This document shows positions 1 to 7,561 of a stretch of 34,812 nucleotides of DNA, in pieces; within the stretch, counting starts at the first letter, position 1; every line of letters begins with the position of its first letter. The stretch is from Paraburkholderia sediminicola (GTDB taxonomy: Bacteria; Pseudomonadota; Gammaproteobacteria; Burkholderiales; Burkholderiaceae). A model generated the notes under the pieces. The model had not been told where the DNA came from, did no database searches, and saw only the letters and a list, made by a program, of their open reading frames with translations. The position numbers were made by a program, and so were the translations under genes. Location: assembly GCF_902859805.1 (NCBI RefSeq), contig NZ_CADIKC010000024.1, positions 1 to 34,812 of the forward strand, written 5' to 3'.

Positions 1-363
1 AAGTTGCGTGCATCACGGCGGTTCTCATGACTGCCACAATGCGCAATTTTTATAAGTCAAGTATATGGATGCGGGCCAGATCGGCAACGGCATCCCACGT
101 ATAGCAGCTATCTAACTTGAGCATAGGGATGGCAGCTTCTGAAAGATTCCGGCGTGAACGCCATCAGACGGCATTTTGGATGAGATAGACCCGCTAGCAT
201 AATTAACGGGCAATGCTAGCGCTCGATATGGATAGCTGCTATAGCCGGTCGAGCGTTGCCGAGGTTTTAGGCAACCATATACTGGAACTATAAAAAATGG
301 TGCTGGTTGTAGGGTTCCCCGCGACGCCGCTTCAGCACCGGGCAGCTTACATAGGAGACAAGG
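1..363. other. Non-coding left edge with nested inverted repeats
   Basis: No convincing gene is seen before the start at 364. The stretch is AT-richer than the rest and holds several inverted repeats (separate entry). A good ribosome binding site, AGGAG at about 352-356, lies just ahead of the broken oxidoreductase gene that follows, so this was probably that gene's 5' region. Confidence 0.5.
100..255. repeat. Cluster of nested inverted repeats
   Basis: Three perfect inverted repeats are interleaved here. A 13-bp arm at 100-112 (TATAGCAGCTATC) pairs with 231-243. A 9-bp arm at 192-200 (CGCTAGCAT) pairs with 213-221. A 7-bp arm at 220-226 (CGCTCGA) pairs with 249-255. The outer arms enclose about 118 bp. 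This could be a small non-autonomous element, an old element end, or operator sites of the lost neighbouring gene. No direct-repeat flanks were found by eye. Confidence 0.5.
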
Positions 364-610
364 ATGGCGAAAGTCCGTGTGAATGCGAAGGTAGCCGATG
401 CGCTGATCATCGGCGCGGGCGCATCCGGCATGGTGGCGGCAAGGCACCTTTCCGAGTGTCTAGGAGCGTGGTGTGTCTGGAGCAGGGTCCCCGAGTTGAC
501 AATGGCGAGTTCGCCGGCGACAAGCCCGAGTGGGAGTTGATGTCGCAAAAGCGCTGGCATCCGAACCCCAACGTGCGCGACCTCGAGAAAGACTCTTCCG
601 GGGGATCGCT
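364..610 (+). pseudogene. GMC-type FAD oxidoreductase, N-terminal remnant (frameshifted)
   Basis: The reading frame from ATG 364 gives an N-terminal dinucleotide-binding segment with IIGAGASGMVAARHLSE (GxGxxG, FAD binding). At about 455-465 the frame shifts, and the match continues one frame over as VVCLEQGP...GEFAGDKPEWEL...QKRWHPNPNVRDLE, typical of GMC oxidoreductases of the gluconate/sorbose dehydrogenase large-subunit type. Family members have roughly 500-600 residues; only about 80 remain before similarity stops near 600. A proper Shine-Dalgarno (AGGAG, about 352) supports the start. The intact protein would oxidise a sugar or alcohol using FAD; this copy cannot. Family call fairly sure, substrate unknown. 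Confidence 0.7.
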
Positions 611-663
611 AGCGCTCAAGGCAAAGATCCGCGCGATGCGGCCGAGGCACTGGTCACCAGTGA

Positions 664-861
664 CCAGACGCGTTCGGCGCCATTAGCCTGGCTGCCTCCT
701 CTGCCTATTACATGTCACCGCAGGTGCGTGAACTTATCGGCTATCCGGGTCAGACGGCTCGCCCGTTCGACGAGAACGAGACGCAGGAGTACATGACGAA
801 TGGCATGCTCCAACGAGTCGTAAATCGCGGACCCATCTACCGCAAAACCCCGCAAGGCTGA
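664..861 (+). pseudogene. C-terminal remnant, possibly a dehydrogenase-associated subunit
   Basis: About 65 codons stay open from after the stop at 661 to TGA 861. They read PDAFGAISLAASSAYYMSPQ, then VRELIGYPGQTARPF, and end near RGPIYRKTPQG. The composition is protein-like and could be the C-terminus of a small partner subunit such as those encoded beside GMC dehydrogenases (gluconate 2-dehydrogenase subunit 3 type). That assignment rests on memory of such proteins and on the adjoining GMC remnant. No start codon or ribosome site precedes it, so it is a fragment joined to the GMC remnant by deletion. Confidence 0.4.
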
Positions 862-1065
862 ACCGACTCGCTCGGCGCGTTCACGTCCTCTGAACGCCAA
901 ACGAGATAACACGGGCGTCAAGATTGTTGAGACGAACGACTCAGCAACCTTGACGCGCGTTTTATTCATCGCTGAGAAGTTGAACTGGGGGCGCTAAATG
1001 AATAACAGCGAAATGCAAGGGTGATCGATTCGATCACAAACTTTCCACTGGATGTTGACGGCCGA
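862..1065. other. Short unassigned stretch left of the insertion sequence
   Basis: No recognisable gene. It contains a 17-base near-perfect palindrome at 1021-1037 (GTGATCGA, one base, TCGATCAC). A minus-strand frame opening at 969 (MNKTRVKVAESFVSTI...) has no recognised relative. Confidence 0.35.
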
Positions 1066-2688
1066 GGGTGTGTGGAAACTGGCTTTCCCAATGAAGGTGA
1101 GCCGCAGTTCGGGTCATTCGCGTTCGATCCGGTCGAACTTGCGCTGGCGTATCGTCTCAAGCTCGAGAACGCCCCTCGGCGCCTCAGGTTCCAACCATCT
1201 TCATCGCCTTATCGTTCTGGCAACCCCAAGTATATCTACGACCCGTTTGATGTTGTAGGCCAGCACTTGAAGGCTCATTTCGGTGTTCACTCGCCCCAGC
1301 GTTCGGGTCAGGAAGTGAGTGGCACCCATCCAGTGCTTGAGCGTGCCGAAGACATGCGGGACAGTGCTTCTGCGGATGGTGATTGCCTCTGGCTTGCGGT
1401 CACGACGACGTTGCATGGCTTCCAGTATATGTTCGTGTTCCCATCTTCGGATGCGTCGATAGTCGCTGGGCGAACATCGCTGCTTGAGCGGGCAACGCGG
1501 GCAGGCCCCGGTCCAGTACACCCGCAGTGTCATGTCATTCTCAACGGTCGTGAATCGATGAATTGCACGCTCGCCGGCAGGGCATCGATATTCGTCGGTC
1601 TTTGCAAGGTAGATGAAGTCTCGTTTGGTAGAGAGCCCTTTCTTTCTTGATGCCGAGGTGAGCGGTTTCGGGACATACGCCGTGATACCGGCGAGATCGC
1701 ACGCGCGGATGTCGGGGCCGCTGAAGTAGCCTCGGTCAGCCAGCACCTTTAGTCCCGGCTTGCCTATCGCTTCCTTTGCCGCCACAGCCATCTTGCTGAG
1801 CTGCCCGTGGTCACCTCCGACATTGGTGACTTCGTGCTCAACGATCAGATGATGCTTCGTGTCTACGGCGGCCTGCACGTTGTAGCCGACCGTTCCGGTT
1901 CTTTTGCCTCCGCTGGTCATGGAGCGTGAATCCGGGTCCGTAAGTGACAGTTGCCTGTCCGGTTGTTTGACCAATTGCTTTTTGATCTGGTTGAGCTCTC
2001 GCATCTGCTGCCGCAACCGGGTGATCTTCTCGTAAAGGCGCACGGTCTTCGCATCGAAACCCGTCGGACTGGTCCGGTCTGCGGTTTCAATCGCGTCTAG
2101 ATATCGTTGAACGCTCTCCTCAATCTGCTGCTGACGCTTGTCGATCTTGCCGGGCGTGTAGTTCCTGTCACGGCTGTTGACAGCCTTGAACTTACTGCCG
2201 TCGATCGCCACCATGTCACTGGATAGTAGCTTCAGTCCGCGACACAATTCGACGAAACGCCGGCAGACGTTGCGGATGGCCGCTCCGTTGTCGCGGCGAA
2301 AGTCTGCGATCGTCTTGAAGTCCGGAGCGAGACGATCCGTTAGCCACATCAGCTCGACATTGCGCTGGCATTCGCGCTCCAGACGTCGGCTCGATGGTAT
2401 CCGGTTGAGGTACCCGTAGATGTAGATCTTCAGCATCACACCCGGATGGTAAGACGGGCGGCCTGTGGTGGCGGGTGTAGTGCCGCTGAAGCCGAGCGTG
2501 GTGAAGTCCAGCTCATCCACGAAGACATCAACGATCCTGACCGGGTTGTCCTGGCCGATGTAGTCATCGACGCATTCGGGAAGTAGTGCGACCTGCTTGC
2601 GGTCATCGCCTTCAACGAATCGCTTCATGAGTCACCCACGCTTAATGCGCTGATTCAGTTTAGGCGATCGATGCGTTTTCGCACAGGC
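1066..2688 (-). mobile_element. IS1182-family insertion sequence
   Basis: The element carries one transposase gene (minus strand) and is bounded by imperfect terminal inverted repeats. The left end reads GGGTGTGTGGAAAC at 1066-1079. The right end, read inward on the minus strand, is GCCTGTGCGAAAAC at 2688-2675. Ten of the fourteen positions match. The predicted length is about 1.62 kb, normal for this family. The right end abuts codon 21 of an IS110-type transposase, so it appears to have landed in an older element. No flanking target duplication could be confirmed, and the left flank does not continue the IS110 gene, so a deletion followed insertion. Exact ends are uncertain by a few bases. 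Confidence 0.7.
1201..2628 (-). CDS. IS1182-family transposase (DDE type)
   Basis: 475 residues, full length for the family. It catalyses cut-and-paste transposition of its own element. The N-terminus carries the DUF772-like segment (LDFTTLGFSG...TGRPSYHPGVMLKIYIYGYL, then SSRRLERECQRN). A DDE core follows with AIDGSKFKAVNSRDRNYT, a charged helical stretch around residues 165-225, and VLADRGYFSG. A Cys-rich segment near residues 370-390 (CPAGE...ACPRCPLKQRC) is typical of IS1182/IS1380-like transposases. The C-terminal KHWMGATHFLTRTLGRVNTEMSL block is also conserved. The start at ATG 2628 gives the canonical MKRFVEGDDR beginning. There is no internal damage, so it may still be active. Confidence 0.92.
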   Translation of the reverse strand: MKRFVEGDDRKQVALLPECVDDYIGQDNPVRIVDVFVDELDFTTLGFSGTTPATTGRPSYHPGVMLKIYIYGYLNRIPSSRRLERECQRNVELMWLTDRLAPDFKTIADFRRDNGAAIRNVCRRFVELCRGLKLLSSDMVAIDGSKFKAVNSRDRNYTPGKIDKRQQQIEESVQRYLDAIETADRTSPTGFDAKTVRLYEKITRLRQQMRELNQIKKQLVKQPDRQLSLTDPDSRSMTSGGKRTGTVGYNVQAAVDTKHHLIVEHEVTNVGGDHGQLSKMAVAAKEAIGKPGLKVLADRGYFSGPDIRACDLAGITAYVPKPLTSASRKKGLSTKRDFIYLAKTDEYRCPAGERAIHRFTTVENDMTLRVYWTGACPRCPLKQRCSPSDYRRIRRWEHEHILEAMQRRRDRKPEAITIRRSTVPHVFGTLKHWMGATHFLTRTLGRVNTEMSLQVLAYNIKRVVDILGVARTIRR

Positions 2689-2751
2689 GTCGACCCAATA
2701 CATCTGGAACGCCCGTTTTGCAATGTCGAGTCCGTATGTCGTAGCATTCAT
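2689..2751 (-). pseudogene. IS110-family transposase, first 21 codons only
   Basis: Minus strand from ATG 2751 reads MNATTYGLDIAKRAFQMYWV followed by D, the characteristic start of IS110-family transposases (DEDD recombinase; the aspartate in GLDIAK belongs to the catalytic set). The frame stops matching where the IS1182 right end begins at 2688. The remainder of the gene is not found on the other side of that element. The sequence upstream (2752 to about 2850, containing GTTGCGACACAACCACTTGAG on the minus strand) is probably the IS110 5' region. Confidence 0.72.
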
Positions 2752-3038
2752 CTGGGCCTCCGTTCCTCAAGTGGTTGTGTCGCAACTCCACTTTGGCACA
2801 TTGATGCCGTTCGGTCCTGGAGGCCCTCTGTCGTGCCCAATTCCCCGGAGGGAGGGCGGTGTCCATTCCATCTTGGCCATCGGAAGCACTACGATAAAAT
2901 CTGGCGACAAGTTCCTGTGGATTGAGATATCAAATCTTCACCCGTGAAGCTCAACGGGATTGGAGCTGGGGACTGAGAGTGAGTATGGACCGAAGGATTT
3001 GCTGAAGACGCTGTCTTCTTTTACTACCACGGAGGAGT

Positions 3039-3604
3039 TACCTCGCCAATGGCCATGTCACGGGGCGACGGGTGGGTGGCTCCTTACTGGGCGGGCCGTT
3101 TCAGGACATGGGGTTTATTGCAGTGAGACGTGTCATGGAAGACCGCTCTGGTACCGCCGTTGGTGATAGAGAACTACTTCATCAGCGCACCGGATGGCCG
3201 ACCGCTCCGAAGCTCCACTGTGGCGTATCGCGACAGTAGTGGGCAGCCATTGCGCGCTTGTGCGTCAATGCCGACGTGAGCGGTGTTGCCGCTGCGTACA
3301 CCTGTCTCGGCGGTCTTCTAGGCTTGGTGCCTGCGCCTGAATCTCATAGCGATGAGCGTCAGGAAAATGAGCGGTTGGCGGTGGGAAGTATTAAGTCCAC
3401 CTGCCCGGGCCGGATGGCATTGATGAAAAGCCGCAAAGTTGAGGCCGTGCGACATATGCACGACCGGGGATTGTTCATCTTCAAGTGGGGATTGGAAAGG
3501 CGGCCTCGGATCTCGGGGTGACCCGCTACACCATTTATAATTATTTGGAACAGATCCAGACCATAGAAAAAGCACCCGAACAGGAACGATTCCGATGCAA
3601 CTAG
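3039..3604 (+). pseudogene. YheO/DauR-like transcriptional regulator, multiply frameshifted
   Basis: Pieces in three frames line up with a YheO/DauR-type regulator (PAS-like sensor plus C-terminal helix-turn-helix). From 3039: YLANGHVTGRRVGG...DMGFIAV, the end of the family's N-terminal block. From about 3165: IENYFISAPDGRPLRSSTVAYRDSSGQP. From about 3255: LCVNADVSGVAAAYTCL. Near 3425: SRKVEAVRHMHDRGLFIFK. From about 3490: KAASDLGVTRYTIYNYLEQIQ, the DNA-binding helices. At least three frame changes separate these blocks, so no functional protein is made. The terminal TAG (3602-3604) overlaps the start of the PhzF-family gene at 3595, so the two genes were translationally coupled in the ancestor and the regulator probably controlled it. 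Confidence 0.72.
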
Positions 3605-4380
3605 ACGTTTTCCAGGTAGACGCATTTTCTTCCAAGATTTTTGGCGGCAACCCGGCGGCAGTTTGTCCGCTGGACGTCTGGCTGCCCGATGAGACGCTCC
3701 AGCTTATCGCTGCAGAGAACAACTTATCCGAGACAGCATATTTCGTGCGAAGCGGCGAGGTATTTCAACTTCGCTGGTTCACCCCCGCGGTAGAAGTCGA
3801 CCTGTGCGGCCACGCCACCCTCGCCGCTGCCTGGGTGCTGTTTAATCAATTGGCTGAACCCACTGACTTGCTACGCTTCTCAACCCGCAGCGGCGAGTTG
3901 GGGGTGCGTCGTGAAGGCGACCGGTTGTTCATGGATTTTCCCGCAAAGCAGCCCGAAGAGGTCGATCCCCCACCAGGCCTGCTTCAAGCCCTTGGCCTGC
4001 GGTGTGCCGAGGCGCTGTATCGCACCGATGACTATGTCGTGGTGGTTGAAGACGAAGCCATCATTGCCGACCTTCAGCCTGATTTCGCGGCCTTAGCGGC
4101 CTTTGATGTCCGCGGCATTGTGGTTACTGCACCGAGTCACGCCTTCGATTTCGTCTCTCGCTGGTTCGGTCCGCGAGTGGGAGTGAACGAGGATCCAGTC
4201 ACCGGCTCCGCCCATACCTCCTTGGCGCCGTACTGGGCACATCGACTCGGTAAGACGGTCCTGAGTGCGGAGCAAGGCGGGGTACGTAAAGGCCAACTGA
4301 TCTGCGAACTTCTGGACAACAGCCGAGTGATTATCAGTGGCCATGGGGTGCTATTCATGCGTGGAACTATTTTCATTTGA
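3595..4380 (+). CDS. PhzF-family isomerase (YddE-like)
   Basis: 261 residues, normal for the PhzF/YddE family (diaminopimelate-epimerase-like fold with two similar lobes), cytoplasmic. PhzF itself isomerises trans-2,3-dihydro-3-hydroxyanthranilate in phenazine synthesis, but most relatives have unknown substrates, and no phenazine genes are nearby. Family landmarks: FxVDAFSSKIFGGNPAAVC at residues 6-24, the catalytic glutamate E46 in NNLSETAYF, DLCGHATLAAAW at 69-80, and NEDPVTGSAHTSLAPYW near 200-217. The start at ATG 3595 has AGGAAC about 8 bases upstream and overlaps the stop of the broken regulator. It is intact among pseudogenes. Expression is uncertain because its coupled upstream gene is destroyed. 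Confidence 0.88.
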   Translation: MQLDVFQVDAFSSKIFGGNPAAVCPLDVWLPDETLQLIAAENNLSETAYFVRSGEVFQLRWFTPAVEVDLCGHATLAAAWVLFNQLAEPTDLLRFSTRSGELGVRREGDRLFMDFPAKQPEEVDPPPGLLQALGLRCAEALYRTDDYVVVVEDEAIIADLQPDFAALAAFDVRGIVVTAPSHAFDFVSRWFGPRVGVNEDPVTGSAHTSLAPYWAHRLGKTVLSAEQGGVRKGQLICELLDNSRVIISGHGVLFMRGTIFI

Positions 4381-5211
4381 AGCTTTTTTGATCTGGATCC
4401 AAGCAAAGGAACTAGCGCACGACGCCCATCAAACGGAGACCAAGTACTTGTCCGCTAACCTCGACGTTCTTGATGCCAGCATACTAGGCGACAGCCGTAG
4501 TTCCGAACGCGCTGATGCACCAGATGACCGCGAGGTGGAGAACATCAGTAAATGCTTGGCTCGGGAAGAAGCGCAACATCGCAAACAAGGGAGTCTGGTG
4601 TGCGCCATAGCCGACCGCAGTTGCGATTGCAGCGGCGCCGCCTATTGGTCGTCCGCGGCCATTGGCAATGCAAGCGTCGAAGGCGCGCCAGCGTTCTGGA
4701 CGTGGTGACTCCTAGCGGTGACTCCGACACTAAACAGGAGGATAGCAATCACATACATACAGAGAGACATCTCCGGCACTCCCGCACTGTTCCGGACGGC
4801 GATTGTGAGGACTGCACCAGCAAGGGCGGTTAGCCGCTTGTTCGTCACGGAGACCATGAACTACGCAGGATCGAAATGCGTAGTTCCTTGCCAAGCAAGG
4901 CTGCGAACCGTCGCGCTTTTCGGTTAACCCCGCGATTGCGCAGAATCTCACTGATAAATGCAGTCGTAAGCCTTACGGCGGTCGTCACCGCGCTGCCTGT
5001 AGGATCCCGGGGGCCGGCCGGGATTGAAAAATATCTGAAGCTTCAGATACTAAAGATTACTCACTCATTGGATTAGCTGAAGCACGGCGGCGGGGACCGC
5101 AACGGCGCACTGCTGACAGGGGCTTGTGCAAGATCAACCAACTGGCGGAGATTCGCATAATGTCCTGAACTTTTCCTACCGACCATGGTGGTCGGCAGGG
5201 AGAAGACGATA
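4381..5211. other. Degraded stretch between PhzF-family gene and recombinase remnant
   Basis: No intact gene. The only coding-like signal is a minus-strand, membrane-protein-like remnant at 4484-4857 (separate entry). Bases 4858-5211 hold nothing recognised apart from the GGGAG ribosome-binding site (about 5198) of the recombinase remnant. Confidence 0.4.
4484..4857 (-). pseudogene. Possible MFS transporter (MHS type) C-terminal remnant
   Basis: Two minus-strand frames joined by a shift near 4680 give hydrophobic protein-like sequence. The first, from 4857, reads TNKRLTALAGAVLTIAV...MSLCMYVIAILLFSVGV. The second, ending at TAG 4484, reads GGAAAIATAVGYGAHQTPLF, then AMLRFFPSQ...VIWCISAFGTTAVA. 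The pattern of a YGA turn followed by a 'FFPS' segment and another hydrophobic stretch recalls late membrane helices of metabolite:H+ symporters. The resemblance is weak and could be chance. No function remains. Confidence 0.25.
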
Positions 5212-5578
5212 ATGCAGCTAGAACTGTTCAGCGGCCTGGAATGTCCCGAAACGCTCATGCCATCAATCACGAGCGCAGCTCAATTCCTGAGTGAACTTAA
5301 CTCATACCTCGGCACCGTCAGGGGCCTCGCGGAGGGTACCCGAAGGAAGTACGGTCGATTCGTCCAGCGCTTCTTGGACGAGTGGTGTGGTAACAGGGTA
5401 ACAGTCCGCCGAATTGGCAAGACCTGTCAACCGAACACCTCCGCGCGTACATGCGTCGCGAACTTTGAAGCAAGAAGCGTCGACGATCGTCGCGCTGCTG
5501 CGCTTTCTTGCTGTCAGGCTTTCCTTGTTTGCCAGCTTCACTGGCGTTGCATGGGCGCCTCGGCTCATCCCACTATGA
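5212..5578 (+). pseudogene. Tyrosine recombinase/integrase, N-terminal remnant (frameshifted)
   Basis: From ATG 5212 (GGGAG about 12 bases upstream) the frame encodes an N-terminal SAM-like core-binding domain: SAAQFLSELNSYLGTVRGL, then AEGTRRKYGRFVQRFLDEWC. After a shift near 5400 the match continues as WQDLSTEHLRAYMRREL, and after another as ASTIVALLRFLAVRLSLFAS followed by FTGVAWAPRL, ending at TGA 5576-5578. The catalytic domain with the R-H-R-Y residues is absent. This is a dead phage- or transposon-type site-specific recombinase, one of several mobile-element scars in this stretch. Confidence 0.7.
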
Positions 5579-6302
5579 TAACCAAGGCAGTTAATTATTC
5601 AATCTATTTACGCGATGTTGTGCTAGTGATCCTGATCGTCGGATCTTGTGGAACAGGCCAATTACATCAGGCGCAGGCTTTGGGCCATGTACCGCACGGC
5701 AAGGTCACGATGTCCTCTACATGGCTCAGACGCGGCTTTTCGGCGCACCGCGCAATACACAAGCCGTCGGCGCCGACGAACTACACTCCCAGGCACTTGC
5801 CAAATTACTTTGGTTAACGCGTACATCGACTGTCTTGAAGAGTACCAAGGAGTTTACGCGTCGGGAAGGTTGCGTTTGCGGCCAACAAGATGCTCGGCGT
5901 CGCAACGCTTTGATCGCCTCAGATCCATCGCTTACGGATCGTTCTCGATGACGAGGCTGCCTAGTGCCACGTCCTTGCCCAAGAACAGTAAGACAATTCT
6001 TGCAAGGGGAGGCGAAACCATGAATTTTTGATTCAGGTCGGATGCTCGAAAGGATGCTTTCCCGGGGGCCTTTTTGATGAAAGTGACAACGAGTCGCGGA
6101 GTGATGCTGTGATCGGCATAGCTGGTATGCGATCCAACAGGTAGCTCGTATTACCCAACACTATATACTTCGACAAGGAAATTCGAATCCGCATTGGGTG
6201 TTCGAACAGACATTGGGACGTGTCCATAGTAACGCGGACCCAGCACATTGATACCACTGTCGCGCGTGCGGATAGATGCACAAGAACTGGCGCGTTTTGA
6301 AA
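5579..6302. other. Unassigned degraded sequence
   Basis: No gene could be supported. Short protein-like strings occur, for example QITLVNAYIDCLEEYQGVYA on the plus strand near 5800 and GINVLGPRYYGHVPMSVRTP on the minus strand near 6190-6260, but neither is recognised or part of a full-length frame. The stretch is probably further pseudogene debris. Confidence 0.35.
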
Positions 6303-6501
6303 CGTGAACTTCCCGGTCTGGTAAATGACGTCCCTGCCGAGTTTGGCGGATCATTCTCAGTCGAGCGCGGAATTGGTCAACTCAAGCGAGACGAACTTCA
6401 ACGACGAAAAGTCCGGGTTTGAACTCGATCTGATGCGCCAACTTAAGTCCGTTCTTGACCCGTTTTGGCTAATGAATCCAGGCAAGATTCTTACAGAGTA
6501 A
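6303..6501 (+). pseudogene. FAD-linked oxidase (GlcD / D-2-hydroxyacid dehydrogenase type), C-terminal remnant
   Basis: Plus-strand codons from 6303 read RELPGLVNDVPAEFGGSFSV, then ERGIGQLKRDELQRRK. After a one-base shift near 6410 they continue KSGFELDLMRQLKSVLDPFW followed by LMNPGKILTE, ending at TAA 6499-6501. This is the hallmark C-terminus of the FAD-binding type 4 oxidase family (glycolate oxidase GlcD, D-2-hydroxyglutarate and D-lactate dehydrogenases), where GGSxSAEHGIGxxK and LDPxxLMNPGKIL are conserved. The usual histidine in SAEHGIG is arginine here (VERGIG), another sign of decay. The N-terminal FAD domain is absent. Confidence 0.75.
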
Positions 6502-6953
6502 GCATCGGTACTTTGATGGTGTTATCTAATGACGAACGAGGCGACCGGTACTCGAATGCGTTGCGTGCGCAGTTGGGACGGTGATCAGGTCCAGAGGGCA
6601 ATCGCCAGAGGCCGTGCGGGCGCCACGAGATCGCGACGTGCCGTAGTCGCTTGACGGCGCCGCCAAAGCGCGTACCGGACCCAAGTGGTGCATCGCGCCT
6701 GGCCACCTCGCGTCTCGACACAGTCTCGAACGGCACTGTAAAAATGCGTTGTTGGGCGAGTTAGCGTCTCTCTCCTACAACCTGAGCGAGGCTTTTTTTG
6801 TGTTTGATAAATGCGGAACATACTTTCTGACACCAAATTTAGACAGGTAGTAGGGAAAAACCCGCTTGGTCTGAAAGTTTCCCGAGAAACTTTGTTAACC
6901 TAAGGGCTCCTCGAAGTCGGGCAGCGCGGCGTGGATCTAACAGGTATTGGCAC
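6502..6953. other. Unassigned sequence before the chemoreceptor remnant
   Basis: No gene recognised. A T-run (GAGGC followed by seven T, about 6788-6800) could be the tail of an old terminator, but no strong stem precedes it. The base composition fits decayed coding DNA. Confidence 0.35.
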
Positions 6954-7407
6954 TCGAAGCACGGGGCGCAGATCCCGAAAGATAGATTTTCCTATTCTTC
7001 GATATTTTCTCCATGGAGGTGGGTGCTTGCCGCAGGGACGTACACTGATGACGTCGACGCGGAGTTTACCGACACGCCGCACAGTTCGGCGCCTGGTTAT
7101 ACCTCTCTACTGACGGTTGAAGGGACAGTCTACCGCAGCACATTGCTTGTCTCGGTGGAGAGCTTGCTTGTGCGGCAATGATGCCGTGGCTCCTGGCTCA
7201 CAGCGGCTTGACAGGGAATGCACAACTGCGGTCAGGCGACCACGCAAGCGTGCTTTATTCGCCGAGCCCGACAATGGAGAGGTGGAGCGCAACGGTTGGC
7301 AACATCTAGGCGTCTGGTGCATTGGTCTCAAGCGCGTCAAACGGATAGCCCATGGCAATCTTGACCTGTCAGCACGCACTGAACAGCAAGCGGCTTCGCG
7401 GAGGTGA
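6954..7407 (+). pseudogene. Degenerate second copy of the chemoreceptor gene (middle section)
   Basis: This stretch is colinear with the intact chemoreceptor that follows. SKHGAQIPKDRFSYSSIFSP, then WRWVLAAGTYTDDVDAEF, corresponds to PKFGEQIPKEKIVYSAMFSP and WGWVLSAPVYIDDVDAEF. Then, in another frame, LGGELACAAM...LTGNAQLRSGDHASVLYSPSPTMERWSATVGNI corresponds to LGGEPAYAAE...LTGKVKLDSS...LSATLGNI. Finally AHGNLDLSARTEQQAAS matches exactly AAGNLDLSARTEQQAAS except at its first residues. Stops and frame changes interrupt it, and the signalling domain is missing. It is an old tandem duplicate or remains of a paralogue, same orientation. An apparent ATG at 7352 inside it opens into the intact gene's frame and should not be taken as that gene's start. 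Confidence 0.82.
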
Positions 7408-7561
7408 CCAATATGAAAAGCACGATTTATATTTTTATATCGCTGAATTGATCGGTGCGGACGGACGGGCTCCACGAACACACTTCATCGGTCCTTTGAC
7501 GAGTATGTGCGTTGACTTCAGGCAACACATGACCCAAAAAATATCTTTAGAGTACTCGACA

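Noticed and set aside
1021..1650. 209-codon plus-strand open frame
   Set aside because: Most of it is the antisense of the transposase C-terminus, and the first part has no recognised pattern.
6780..6800. T-run after GAGCGAGGC as an intrinsic terminator
   Set aside because: No stable stem precedes it, and no intact gene ends nearby.
7352..7561. 70-codon N-terminal extension of the chemoreceptor
   Set aside because: It runs through the degenerate receptor copy in the wrong frame and has no receptor similarity; ATG 7562 gives a normal start followed by TM1.
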